64,000 nucleotides of DNA from Agrocybe praecox. Its lineage: Eukaryota > Basidiomycota > Agaricomycetes > Agaricales > Agrocybaceae. Every line of letters starts with the position of its first letter. Position 1 is the stretch's first letter. Positions 48,993 to 61,191 of the stretch are shown here, piece by piece. A model generated the notes under the pieces. That model was not told where the DNA came from and searched no databases. It worked only from the letters and a program-made list of their open reading frames with translations. The translations under genes were made by a program, and so were the position numbers. The stretch lies in the NCBI GenBank assembly GCA_964017145.1, contig OZ024843.1, positions 673,001 through 737,000 of the forward strand, given 5' to 3'.

Positions 48993-51900
48993 TTACCCAT
49001 CATTATCGAAGAGATCCGGGTAAGAGTCCTGTGAGCTGTCATCAGTGTCGTCAGGATTTGCAGCGGGTGGGGGGGCTTCTGGTTCTGAGGACGCGCCCGA
49101 ATCAGAATCTGACTCTTCCAAATCCGAAGGACATTCGGACCAGTCAGAGTCAGGAAAGATTAGACATTCTACGAGACCTCCAGGAGTAGGCCACACCGTC
49201 TTCATGGGGGTGCCTCGCATCCAAAGCCTTGTCCCGGAATGGATGTCACCATGACGTGTGTCTTCCTGAGTCGCCGAGTTTTTCGCGTTCGTGTTCTGAT
49301 CTTTGGGTGTAGGGGTCTGATTAAGCGGAAATCCTTGACGCTTAAGACGTTCGAAAAGCTTGTGGATAATCATAAGGTGGATTCGCGACTTGGGATGATT
49401 GGCCAACTGGGAGTAGGAGTTTTCGAGGTAGATATCATCGATCGTCAATCCTGTGAGCCTCTTCACGCAGGATACAAGGAACGACTGCATGCGTGGAGTG
49501 AAGTAATCCTGCTTCAAACTTTCACGAAGGATGGGGTCCCGTGCACTTGATGTCCGTAGATCAACTGTCTTTCTTAAATAAAATGCCATGAGGACGGTGT
49601 TGATTCGACATCCACACCACATGTGCTTTCCTGGCATACGATGTGGATTTTTCTGCCTGCATCGTTTAGTAGTGGTGGTGGTGGTGGTAGAATCTCCCTC
49701 GTCGTCAGCCATTTCCCCAGGATCCTCGGGTAGATTTGCTGGTGCAACACCAACAGCGTGATATGTCTCCTCGCCATCGTGTATAACAAGCTTGCCCCGT
49801 AGATCAAATCCATGATAAGGGCACCGAGTATTTTGCTGGCCAGACGTATGGCATAGAAGTGCGAGATCACGATCAATGTAGCTGAGCTGGGGAAGGAACT
49901 TTGGGAACTGGAGGGCCCACTTGCGAATGTAAATTGTGACCGTTTTCGGGTCACGGGTCCTTAGAAAATCAGCAATTTCTGCCCTTCCTTCAGCTGCATT
50001 TCTGTTAGTAAGATAGATATATTTAAGTTGACGCCAATCTTCTTACCCTCGAGAACTTGCACCAATCGTGGGTGAAGTGGCAGCGATCGTTTCTCATCAG
50101 CGATTCCTTCGCGATCCTTCGAAGTTGACACCTTCAGCCACGTAGTTATAATCCCGCCACACATTTTCAATGTTCCGATGGTTACTCTGCCATTACTCTG
50201 GTATTTTATCCCTAGCTCTTCATCCAACTCCCTTAGCCGCCTTTGTTCAGCCGTCTCCGGTGGAGGCAGGGGCTTTGACTTTGACTTTGACTTTGACTTA
50301 GATTTGGGGTCAGATGTCGATGACTTGGATTTAGATTTGGGGTCGGATGTCGATGACTTGGATTTAGATTTCGGGTTGGATGTCGAAGGAACAGTATTAG
50401 CTTTCGGCGTTGCTGCTTTCGACTCTGAACGCTTTTTTGTAGGCCTTGTAGACGATATCTCGTCCTCGGCATCATCATCTGATAATTTGCGTTTATTGGT
50501 GTCTGAGGGTGCGTCGAGATCTTCGATGAAATTCGGAGGGAGGCCTGCTCGAAGCGATTCAAGATGGTTTTCCGTCGATAGGAGGTCGGCTTTCAATCGG
50601 TCAGTGGCATGGGTTAAGGATGGATCCTTCAGTATGTTGTTGATCATATTGATTCGCTTCTTTGCGGTAAAGATGTGATGTCGAAGGATAGATTCGTTGT
50701 ACCGCGTCTCTGCAGCCATATGGGAGCACTTAGCAGCTTCAAGGGTGCCCAGAGCCTCCGCGCGTCGTCGAGATAGTGACTCTCTCGCATGGTTTAACTC
50801 CTCCACAGTTATTTCTCTTCGTACATACTGTTCCGCAACGACGTCTCTGGTCTGATTTAGGGCCGTTATCGTCTCCAAAGTGGTCGTGATGGTCATGGCA
50901 TAATGATTCATTTCGTGACGGTGGCTTCGTATCTCGTCAGGTTCGTCGTTGATCGTCGCAAACGGATGGTATTTGAATTCATCCGAGACCCTCTGTGGAA
51001 CGTTCATGAAGCTCGGCCCACCGTCGGGGATGTAAGGATTCGCATCCTCTGGCCACGAGGTCGTGGGCGTCGTGGTCGTGGTATAATGATCCTGGTTTCC
51101 CATGGCTTGGCGATCTAGGGTAAACATCTGGGGATGATGAGATTGAGACTCGAATGAGAAGTTCGTAGAATTGGGCCACACTCCGTTGGTATGGCCCAAA
51201 TCACCCATAGCCGTGCTCCCATGCCCTAGATAATTACTGTTATGGTCCAGTTTCAAAGAATTAGTCTGACCGAACGGCCCCGTATCCACGGTCATCAAGT
51301 TTGGCTAATAATATGATTTTGAATATTGACGGCTGGCTTGACGTAACACATATTCTTACCTGTTCTATGGGCGCAAATTGTGGCAGGTCTTTCTCAACAT
51401 CTTGATGTGCCAATCCCTACTTTTTCTTTCAGCAAAGGAACTTTTCAACAAATCAATGTACCACCTTACCCATGGCAATACTGTGGCGTCTTCACTAGGT
51501 AGATTTGAGTCATAGCAGTGCATCCCGATGTCATACAGCGCGGTAGGAATTTCTTCCTCGGTCCCGTGAGCTTCTCGCATAACAAAGGATCCTCCAGTCT
51601 GCTTGCCGCTGAAGTCGTCTGCGATAGAAACAACAGCACCTTCTTGGCGCGTCACAGCCTCTGGTTGGGTAGGAGGTTCTAGTTTGCCAGGGACAAAGAA
51701 TCCTCCAGTCTGCTCGCTGCTGAAGTCGTCTGCGATAGAAGCGATAGCACCTTGGCGCGTCACAGCCTCTGGTTGGGTGGGAGGCTCTAGTTGGCCAGGA
51801 ATCGGAACTCTTTGTGACACCCCAGATACGATCGTTGCTGGTAGCATAGCAGCCTCTGGTCGAGCAGTAGGTTCTGGTTGGGAGTTCTCAAATTGAAGAG

Positions 51901-53974
51901 GAGGAAGTATCGGATCGTGCTGCAATTAATCAAGAGAAATTCAATCAAACATAGGTATGCCATCGTCGTAGATAAGACGCACCTCATCAGCAGGACCGCA
52001 AACATCACCAGCACGAACCTCAGGTGAGGGGTCAGTATGTTGAGGTACAGTGCCAGGTACCTAAATGACCAAATTAGCTGTGGTTAATTACTAGGTATCC
52101 CAACGGCATATATAAGACGCACCTCATCATCACCAGCACGAGCCTCTGGTGAAGGGTTAGTATGTTGAGGTGCGGTGCCAGGTACCTAAATGACCAAAAT
52201 AGCTCTAGTTAATTACTAGGTATGTCAACGACATATATAAGACGCACCTCAGCAGCAGGACCGCAAACATCGCCAGCACGCTCATTGGTGCCGTTCTGTG
52301 TTGCAACGGCGGTGACGTCCTAAAAAGCAAACTATCAGCAACGCGTCATTGAAATTCGAATGTTTACAAACAGCAGCTGTGGCCTCCTGGGGTGAATCCT
52401 CGATTTTCACTGCAGCCCTGGTCCTTCGGGTCCTTGGTTTTGCTGGTTGTTTCGCTTGGGCAACCCGAATTTTGATCGTAGGTATGGCTGCAGCGTCGTT
52501 CTGTGTTGCAACGGCGGTGACGTCCTAACAAGCAAACTATCAGCAACGCGTCATTGAAATTCGAACATTTACGAACAGCAGCTGTGGCCTCCTGGGGTGA
52601 ATCCTCGATTTTCACCGCGGCCCTGGTCCTTCGGGTCCTTGGTTTTGCTGGTTGTTTCGCTTGGGAAGCCCGAATTTTGATCGTAGGTATCTAGAGTGGC
52701 AATTAGTTACTGCAAGTGCAATTCGGCAAATTAAGATGTACCTTATCAGCGGTAGTGGAGCCATCAGCTCCGTTCGGTATCGCAGGAGCGTCGTTGGTAA
52801 GGTCTGACATGCGCGCCTGGTCATTGGAAAAATTCTACAAGGTAAATCATCAATAACGGCGGCATGGCCATATCCCGATTGGTTAAATCGTACCGTCGCA
52901 ATAACATCCTTTCCCTGCGATTCGCGTGTGTCGTTGAGAGCACTCTCGGTCGGCTCCTAATGTTAAATTGTGAGTGGATTATAACACTGCTCCAAGCCAA
53001 CTGACATGCCTTTGCAACATCGTCCTGAGCCATAGGCATGCCTGTGCTCAAGGACTGCTCCTCTCGATTAACTTTGCTCGCAAGCGCTGGAGCCTGAAAT
53101 GATAAAATTGGCATTGGCCGGGTGGTCCCGAATTTGAAACCTTACCTCCAGCGTTACTCCCAAATTATTGCCAGATATATTCACGGAGTTTGGTTGAGGT
53201 GTAACTTGTGAGGGAGAACCAGCTGATATTGCTGGACTAACCACCTAAAAATATCAGGGACGTCAGAGAAAAGTTACATGCCAGTGGCATCATCATGTCC
53301 ACGCACCTTATTTAGGGAATCTTGACCAGACGAAATTACAGCGTCCTGGATAATCTTTGCTGCACTGTTGGTCTTTGAAGTTGGCTGTTTCCTGGTATTT
53401 TTAGTCGACATTCCATCGCCGCGGAGAGACTTCGTATTGGATCGTTGTGCGCGCTTGGAACCCACCCGATTGACGGCGGGTTTAATTACATTCCCAATGG
53501 CCACATTCTTGTCCTGGAGGACCGTAAAGGTCCTATTGTGAATTAAAAACGACTACAACAATGCGTGTACGTACCTCAGTGCTGGTACCAGAGTCGGCTG
53601 GTTCTCGGGTTTTTTCTGTCGTATCTTTTGATTCTTCATGAGCGATGGTCTGAAATATGAACATGAGCAACTCACCCTGTCCATCACCCGGTTCATCGAA
53701 CGGCAACATAATATGCTAGCTTCGAGTGTTTAGTAGACGATTGTTGGATGATCGCGCGACGTGGCTGTTGGGTGTAACAGAAAAAAGTAGGGGGACATCT
53801 CCTCTCAAATATGGAATTGAAATATACCTTAATCGCGTGCGTCGTGTCACGATAAGCGATTACATGCGACCAATCAGAGGCGATTTTCGCCATGTTAGCG
53901 ACGTATCGGCCGTTGAGATGTCGTAGGATAGTTTTTTTTCGCCATCGTCTCTTCTGACTGTTAGCTCTCGCCAT
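48993..53974 (-). CDS. Unknown family, long member with internally duplicated exons
   Basis: The strong candidate for a single long gene of about 15 exons. It starts MARANSQKRRWRKKTILRHL (basic), followed by short Ala/Pro/Ser-rich exons, a repeat-rich centre (51600-52700), then a large exon (51298 to about 50053) with HNSNYLGHG.., a heptad-rich helix (ITVEELNHARESLSRRRAEA) and a repeated KSKSSTSDP tract, and finally a C-terminal exon (from about 49990) matching the neighbours: EIADFLRTRD, LSYIDRDLALLCH, MWCGCRINTVLMAFYLRKT, LTGLTIDDIY. The intron before that exon is in the same place as in members 1 and 2. A strong donor CAG|GTAAGA at about 51361 and acceptor ATTAG link the 51925 and 51298 frames. 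It adds an acidic Ser/Asp tail. Exact exon borders in the repeat zone are uncertain, and two genes cannot be excluded. Confidence 0.55.
51609..51830 (-). repeat. Two 111-bp coding repeats
   Basis: Two copies begin near 51609 and 51720. They encode EPPTQPEAVTRQGAIASIAD and EPPTQPEAVTRQEGAVVSIA in turn, in frame with the long family gene. Confidence 0.75.
51950..52290 (-). repeat. Tandem exon-intron units, about 115 bp
   Basis: Three units share GACGCACCTCATCA.., CCAGCACGA, GGTACCTAAATGACC and ATTACTAGGTAT. Each holds one small exon (VPGTAPQHTNPSPEARAGDD, VPGTVPQHTDPSPEVRAGDV) with its intron. Confidence 0.7.
52292..52691 (-). repeat. Tandem exon-intron duplication, 205-bp period
   Basis: Two nearly identical copies start at 52292 and 52497. 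Each encodes the exon IPTIKIRASQAKQPAKPRTR followed by KIEDSPQEATAAV. They differ at only a few bases, so the duplication is recent. Confidence 0.8.
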
Positions 53975-54493
53975 CGTGGAATGACCAAGCCCCACCAAGT
54001 AATCACAAGGGATCAAATTTCCTGATATTTAATCAGGCATCAAACTTCTTGATATTAAGGGGAAGTACGATCGGGGAAGCCGTCAAAGAACAGTAGGACA
54101 GCGATGTAAGAGGAATTTTTAAAAATAAGAAAATCCTAGTGCACTGTCCGCGATCTGTTGTTGAACGAGCAAGTTTCCCATAAAGGCAAGTGGGGCGCAC
54201 AAGATTCCAGGACTGTTAATGACAGGAATAGATACGCATAGGCAGACTGCTTCGTGCCGAAATAAAATGAAAGGCATGAAACACTATCGGAAATCGAAAA
54301 TCGCCCATATGGCCCATCAGGTCCCCTGTTTGCGAAAGCCGGACAGACATAAGCCTAACCCCAGTCATATAAACCAAGTCACAGCGCACCCTTTGATCAT
54401 TCCCTCTCCTCCCCCCCCCCTCGCCTGGCATTCATTCACAATTTTTGGAACACGCGAGACTTCTGCGGTCAGAGCCACACAGTCCTACTGCTC

Positions 54494-55060
54494 ATGTCAT
54501 CCTCCACTGAGATAGCGGGTAGAATTAAATCACTCACTGTCGTGTTACTTCCATACTTACTCAACTATCATTTTCGCAGAGCCTTTGGTCGGTCAGACCA
54601 ACGAGGTAGGACTCGCATCTTCACCTGCGGACGTTGTAGAAGAGGTCAACCTTCCCCAGACTGGTGAGGCAAACTGCGATATCAAACATATCATACGCTC
54701 ACGTTCAATCGTTCCATCCTTCGGCCTGCTTTGCAGTGACGATACACGAGTATGTACCTGCAAGTGAGCGTTGGTATGTTGTATTTGTCGGTCCACGTCC
54801 TGGAGTTTATAAAGGAGGGTACGTTATGGTTGTTTTGTGGTTCGCTGCCTATTCACAGACTCTCCTATAGTTCGGCCGCAACTGCGCAGATAGGGCTTCC
54901 CGGAGTGCAATTTCTTCGAATGAAAACTGAACGCCAATGTAATGATTCTTTCAGGAAGGAGCTTGATGCTGGGCGCGTCCGTAGGTACATTGTACCCCCG
55001 CCAATTAATGAGGTCTTGCGCATAGAGGAGTTCTCTGCTGGTTTCCGACAGGATTTGTGA
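54494..55060 (+). CDS. Small orphan protein, three exons
   Basis: Three exons join in frame: MSSSTEIA, then EPLVGQTNEVGLASSPADVV.. ending DDTRVCTC, then KLSYSSAATAQIGLPGVQFL ending EEFSAGFRQDL. The donors GTAGAA and GTGAGC and the acceptors CGCAG and CACAG fit. It is about 136 residues, with no recognised domain, signal peptide or membrane segment. It is a weak prediction supported by splice phase only. Confidence 0.4.
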
Positions 55061-55216
55061 TTTGATTAGTTGGGATTCCGCGATTGATTACGTACATTTT
55101 TGATATCAATATTACGCGACGTTCAGTACCCTTTAAATAGACATAAATCTTGACTCTGGACTGTACCTGCTTATACCTGCCATCGTTATTCTTACATTTT
55201 CTCAAGTTCTGTGGTA

Positions 55217-56222
55217 ATGAAGCGTGTCGGAAGAGACGGTCTCACAAAAGACCAACGCTACTATCGGAAGTGAATATATTGATATAGCTTGCGACATACC
55301 CTGGCAGCTCTGGCTAATGAGTTTTGACCAGAAAACGTCAGAAATTAAAAGAGATTGAAGCGCAGTACGCAGCCTCAAACTCGGGTCCTAGGTATGTAAA
55401 AAAATGTGCTTTCTTTGCACGGTATTAGCTGACTCACATCTATCCTGTCAAAGCAATTTGCCTGATAACTCGGCGTGCCTTCCAACGAGTTCTGTGTCAC
55501 CTGAGGCCAATGAAATCGAGACACAAGAAGCTCGCTTCAGGGCGAACAGTCCCATAGCTGGAATATCCACCCCCACCACGACATGTGTATCTGTCCACCC
55601 AAATGACGTAGGACTTATTGGAGCGCAGGATTCAAATTTGAGCCTGGAGAAATCACCGCCAGCCCTGGAGACTGTGGATCAGGACGCCGACGATGCATTT
55701 ATGGCGTTTTGGTGCACGGAACCTCAAAAGATCCGCGACTCCGCCATAGCGCCCCTCGGCGAACCAGACCCTAGACTCGGAGAGGACATGGACAATTGCA
55801 AAGACTTTGATTCAGCGATTCAGTGGGTCTCGTTCTGGGGGGGGGTATCGAATTGGGAAGATGTGCTAGAAGGACAGTTCTACCATCATATCAACAATTG
55901 CTCGCCAATGCCCAAGTTTAGGCGATGGCTAGTTGAAATGCATAAGCATGCTGATCGTGGAAGAAGAATCCTGACAAGATTGGAACAATTTGAACGTCGA
56001 CTGCCACAGAACGCGTATTTGGTGAAACTCCTGTGGCGACGGCAGTTCGAGGTCGTAACGCGCTTAATCCGTGGTATCGTTATTATTGAAACGCGTTTGG
56101 GCGTGATCCATAAGCGCTTGTTCACGATGGGCCTAGGATATCTCAATTTCGATGATTTACTGCTTGATTTCATCAAACGTGACGAAGATACAAAGAGGAT
56201 TAGTAAAACCATGGCTCGTTAG
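55217..56222 (+). CDS. Orphan protein with basic N-terminus and helical C-terminus
   Basis: Three exons: MKRVGRDGLTKDQRYYRK, then KRQKLKEIEAQYAASNSGP, then a long exon with NLPDNSACLPTSSVSPEANE.. to the stop at 56222. The N-terminal basic helix recalls bZIP-like or other DNA-binding leaders but no leucine heptad follows. The middle is acidic and disordered; the C-terminal 130 residues (PMPKFRRWLVEMHKHADRGR to LLLDFIKRDEDTKRISKTMA) are helical and Arg-rich. Function is unknown. It lies just left of the KDZ element. Confidence 0.5.
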
Positions 56223-56869
56223 TAGTTTAATTAGGCCGTCGTGTCAGCCTTAGCTGTTACTTTCATGTATCAAATCAGGCAAAAAGTAGGCTTAAGTCAT
56301 ACATCCATACCGGCAATAAGCCATTTGGGCACTCTGCCATCGCCTGCAGAGAGTGCAGTGCAAAATGACACCCAAAGCCGCAGCCAAATATATACAAACA
56401 ATGCAGTTTCGGGCTTTTTTTACCTGATTTTCGTTGTTGCTCAAGCATGGGCGGTTTTTTGGCGTTGAAAAGTGGGGAAATATGTTCTATATATATGTTA
56501 CCACCCATTTTCACCATTTGCGCGTCTAAAATACAACGGGAATAGATGGATTGGACATATACAAAACGGATGACGCTTTTTTCCAATCCAAAATTAGCAA
56601 TCGTGCTAATAATAAATTGTGATAGCCAGTGATACATAATTAGGCATAATGACATCACTGTTCATAACACAGCCCCTCCGGTTTTTATATGTACCCGTTT
56701 TTCCCGGTGCATATAAACTTTGAACATAGCTCTATATAGTAATTTTCATATGTTCGGCAGTTGTTATTTTTAATTAAAAGTAGTGTACGTGATGTAAATA
56801 TGAAGTATATTGATTCAAATGGGCTCACTCATGCAAAGGGATGGGCAAAAAAAAGAAGTACACTAGTGG
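56223..56869. other. AT-rich region at the left of the KDZ gene
   Basis: AT-rich with repeated CCGTTTTTCCCGG-like and TTTTTTGG elements. I could not find terminal inverted repeats that pair with the right side of the TET/JBP gene. Confidence 0.4.
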
Positions 56870-59800
56870 CTAATCGTCGTCCAGAATATCCGCACCCCCG
56901 AGTACATTGTCCTCTTCCTCCTCTTCTCCGCACTCCTCGTCGCTGCTGTCTAATGCGTCGTCGTCGTCGTCGTCGTCGTCATCTAAGGCCGTGCTAGTGC
57001 CAGCTGCCTCGGATGCTCTACCAGAATCTTCTGTAGCGCCAGGGTTTTTTTTAGGAGGAGAAAGGGGCTTGTCCCACATTTTCTTGAAGTGGAGGCTGAG
57101 GGAGTGGTGGAGGTCGGATTGGCTCAAAGTATAGGCAGACAAACCTTCTGCCATATCTTTGGAAACATCACTTCGGCGATCTTTTTGCTCGGCCCACCAC
57201 TTCGACTTCCATGCGAGGAACTGGATGACTCGACTCATCTCCTCTTTTAGCAAAGATACCTCCTCCTTCGCTCTCATGCAGCGCGCACGGCTCTTTGCCC
57301 ACTCAACCATTAATAAGGCGTCTTGCTCGTCCTCGGAGGTGATGGAGTTTGGAGCAGTCCATATCCAGGACAGAGTCCTACGCGTTTCACCCGTGCCATC
57401 ACGGCGATCGCGTTGCTCGTTGAGCAAGACAAATTCTTGAGCTTCTTTGGGTGCAGGGTTCTCCACCTGGTCGTCCTCAAGGACGCCTTTCCGACCAGTC
57501 TTGGGACGGAGGCGCTCTGGGTCCTGATACCCGCGAATGTCGGCGTCGTTGAGAACCTGAAGGTGTTTCTCCCAGTCTCCGGGCCCACTAAGTGCAAGTT
57601 TCGCCCTCCTAGCCTCGCGATACTTCTCAGCAGTAGCACGAGCACGGAGGTGGACCCTATCAATTAAGGCCCTGGACCTAGTTCCATCCCTTTGGCCTCG
57701 GATGTTTTTGTTCTTAAACAGTATCATCCTCTGCTTGATTTTGAGAATCTGGCGAATCGAGTCCAAAGCATCGCTGCATTGAGCAGTGCGGAGCTTTTCC
57801 TCGATCTCCGAAAGCCCAGGCCGGCATACCTGAGAACGAAACGGCGAAAGGATGCTGGACGGCAGTGTGAGCTGGAAGTCTTCTGGGTTGTCAGAAGAGG
57901 GGCTGACGGTGGCTGGCGGCAAAGAACCAGCAGTAGATGCTTGGTATTGCAAGAGACCGGGCATGTACACGAGCTGCAGCGACTCCCAAGCGCGAATGCG
58001 AGTGCGGAGACTGTTTCGCTGCTCCATGATTGACCCCTCTTTCCGGACCGTCGATTGAGAAAGGGGATCTTTCGCTAGCCTACGAAGACGACGCCTGAGG
58101 AGGGTGAGCCTCAAACTGCTGCTCAAAGAGGGGGAGAAACGCGACTTACTGAGAGTGTTCAAGTTCTAAGCCCAGTGTGATGAACGAAGACGCACTCGTT
58201 GCGTGAATAGGCAGATGCCCAGACTCAGCGCGGCGGAGTTCTTCGCTGGCAAACTCCTTACGCAGTTGGGCCTCAGAAAGGCCTACATTAGAAGTCAGTA
58301 GGTAGATAGGTAGGGAAGTTTTTTAAAACCTACATTCTCCCTCAGTATGGTATGGGTTTGGCTTGGTCTTTGGGATGCTATCCTGCTCCCACTCCACGCA
58401 AACAGCCTCCCACTTGGCACACAGTACTTCTCCCACCGAGGAGCAGAGTCCACGGTGGCTTTCTACCTGCCGGTTTCTTTCGGACACCGCTGCTTTAAAC
58501 CGACGACGTAGGGTAACTCCCTGTCCAATGTACTTCTGCCAGTTCCAAAAGCTGAAGTGGTCGTCGAGCACATCCTGACGAGAGCCCGGAGCCTGCGTTT
58601 TGGTTGAGTTACCCAGCGGGTTGTGTGGACCCCAAACACGTTCAGGGCATTCACAGTCAGAGTGGCCAACACCAGGTATGAAATTGAGAGAGTACATTTG
58701 ATGGCCAACTGACTGGTGCATAGGTTCGTGGAGTTTAGGGATGGCTGGAGTAATCTTCGTACCAGGGCGAGGTTTGATTCCGTCAGGCCAGTGTTCGTCG
58801 ATTCGTTTGAATAGGTTGATGAACCACTGGCAGGCGACGTCGTAGCTAATGAGAACCAGCGGGACGAGCACGTCCTGCAGTACGGAGCCGAATATGTAGT
58901 CCATGTTAGAGTACCTGTCGCAGCCACGTGAGTAAGTTGCAGGAAATGGGTGAGCAGGGAGGGAACTACCTTTCTCCCTTGTGAAGATTTCCGACTCCGA
59001 GGGGGAGGATCATCTCTGACCTCCCGCAAACTGCCATGTTAACTCCAGTGTACCGAAGACCGCGAGAAAACTTCGTATTTGCTTTAGCAAGCGCTTGGAA
59101 ACCAACGCAGGTGCTGACCTAAGTAGCAGAGCAAAGTTAGGCAGCTGCTTTGAAGCGATCGAATGAAAATGATAGATGAAATACGCACGTCACTGTCATC
59201 TGCGCGGCTCAAGACGTAGGACTCGTAAGGCTCGCGAGGAACCATGTAAGACATGCCAATCCCGAGACCAGGGTCCTGGGAGTAATTCGAGACGAGTTGG
59301 TTTTTTAACCGAAAATTGGCATCCATGCAGATGAATACCATGTAAAGATACCTAAGTATTAAAGAAGAACGTAAGGGAATGGTGAGATTGAAGGGGTTTG
59401 GAACGCACTTCATTTCTTCGGGAGCGTCCTCCCACCCAGGTGTTAGATTGATTCCTGGGTGCGGGCAGGAAGGGCAGCGGATAGCAAGCTGCCCCGGAAG
59501 AGTCCCGGCCACCCCTGTTGGGTCGTGCGCTCTGCCAGCCCACTTCAGCATACAGAGGTGGCGCCACTGCAGAACCATGCGGCCAAGTGTGCGGTATCGG
59601 GTCCTCGGCGTCGACATCCCCGTGTTGTCGGTCATCTTTTCGAGCGCTCTATAGAAGTCGTACGTTGAAGCCTTCGTGGTTAAAGCCAGCTTGTGTAGTT
59701 GGTCAAGTAGTTGGAACGTTGCGCAGCTTTTCGGGTTGATTTGAGATGCTGGGTAGAGCCGACGTCGAAGCAGTTGGAGGTGGTAAGGAATCGAGCGCGA

Positions 59801-60633
59801 GCATCCACAGTATTGGATGGCTACGTCGTGTATGCCGTTTGTATGGAGGACCAACATCCGGGAGTTGCATGGTACTGGGTTTGTGCAAAAGAGTCCGGAA
59901 TGATTGAGTTGAATTTTGAGGCCTAAAGATTTCAGGGTGACTTTCACAAAGCACGACCCAGTCCAACGCTAACCGAAATTTCAGAGCATTTAGTACAAAT
60001 CACAAGCAGGAGGGTATGGATAAATACACTACCTTAGTGTTGTGGAGAGGGTTCTGGGCATGCCTCTTAATGCAGCAGGTGGAGCAGACCAGGTCAGGAA
60101 CTAAGCACTCGTCACAGCGGTATTCGGGGAGTGCGGGGGTTTCAACGCGACGGGCTATACAATCAGGGCAATGCTTTGGCGAGGAAAAATCACCCCTTCC
60201 AGCCCATCGAACGATCTCCTCTAGGTAAGTTTGGCGATACTGATTCCTCCATACGAGGTGAGGCCTTAACTGCGTACATTTCTACGTATTCAAATACAAT
60301 CAGAAATAAAAACAAAGCATTACTCACCTGAACAGTGCTCCTAAGGCGCTTTTTCTTGTCGTTCGTTGGTTCTTCCATCACGCTGCACTCCACCACTTCG
60401 TCGAACCATTCGCTGTTGGGATCCAAAGCGTATTCTTCACTGTCCTGAGGCCCCCACGACCGAGCACTCTGCCAATTCCCTGGAATTTGTTGAGGCACGC
60501 GCTGTAACGGCGCAGTCCGTACTCCATTTCCTATTCGTAGCAAGCGACCCTCGCTGAGATGGACGACATCAAAGTTGTTTAGTATTGGTACTTTATCGTG
60601 GTAGGACGACCGCTGACGCTTCCTAGCTCGCAT
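56870..60633 (-). CDS. KDZ-superfamily transposase with CxC2 cysteine cluster
   Basis: About eight exons join without stops to about 1,100 residues starting MRARKRQRSSYHDKVPILNN. The N-terminal CxC2-type zinc cluster is clear: CPDCIARR, YRCDECLVPDLVCSTCCIKR and HNGIHDVAIQYCGCSRSIPY-like sequence (HTNGIHDVAIQYCGCSR). The RNase H-like catalytic core follows: ICMDANFRLKNQLVSNYS, then ANTKFSRGLRYTGVNMAVCG and GVGNLHKGERYSNMDY, then LISYDVACQWFINLF and GHSDCECPERVWGPHNPLG. The acidic residues in DANFRL, SYDVACQ and CECPE are the candidate metal ligands. The C-terminal part has EFVLLNEQRDRRDGTGETRR and ends in a run of Asp/Glu. The family moves DNA by cut-and-paste. No lesion was seen, so it may be active. 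Divergent from the TET/JBP gene. Confidence 0.9.
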
Positions 60634-60968
60634 GAGGAAAAGATATAGCAGGTACGGCGTGAATGGGTGTTAAAGTTGCAAATGTAGGTGATATGTTAAA
60701 TTTAGACGCGGCTGCAATTGAGAAGATTATATAATCTCCTTTTTCTGCTACATACATAACGTGACCTCGTTCAAGTTCCAAAAACAGAAATTTCAACCTC
60801 TTCATTAAATTTATTGACTTCGTCGGCGCTCATTTTGACAATCACGCCGGCTCTACTTCCTCTCCGACGCTCAGACGCTCAGAAATTCTAACATCCAGGT
60901 GCGTCTCAACCCTAGCCCACTCCTTCACCCCCATCAGAGACGCAGGCGCGTGCACTCAAAAAGCTGGA

Positions 60969-60999
60969 GCCAGAAATACTCAAGCCGGGAATACGCTGG
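60969..60999. repeat. Direct repeat, copy 1
   Basis: The first copy of the repeat described for the divergent KDZ/TET region; it ends in GGGAATACGCTGG, which is identical in copy 2. Confidence 0.7.
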
Positions 61000-61059
61000 G
61001 TCTGCAACTTTCAGTGGCACGCGCCTGATACACAAACCAGGGAGTCGGGCAGTACGATG

Positions 61060-61091
61060 GCTAGAAATACCCACGCCCGGGAATACGCTGG
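61060..61091. repeat. Direct repeat, copy 2
   Basis: The second copy; it differs from the first at a few positions in the centre. Confidence 0.7.
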
Positions 61092-61191
61092 CTTTCACCC
61101 CCTTCCACGACTCTCTCACTCCCTCACCTGCTTGATTTCTGTCATATTTTACTGATTTTCACTATATTTTTATCGACTACCTCCTTTAGGC

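Larger units (their letters stand above)
60634..61191. promoter_or_regulatory. Divergent KDZ / TET-JBP promoter region
   Basis: This 558-bp gap between the two start codons should hold both promoters. It contains a 31/32-bp direct repeat (60969-60999 and 61060-61091) around AGAAATAC..CCGGGAATACGCTGG, spaced 91 bp. A T-rich tract lies before the TET start at 61141-61190. A transposase binding site is a possible role for the repeat. Confidence 0.45.
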
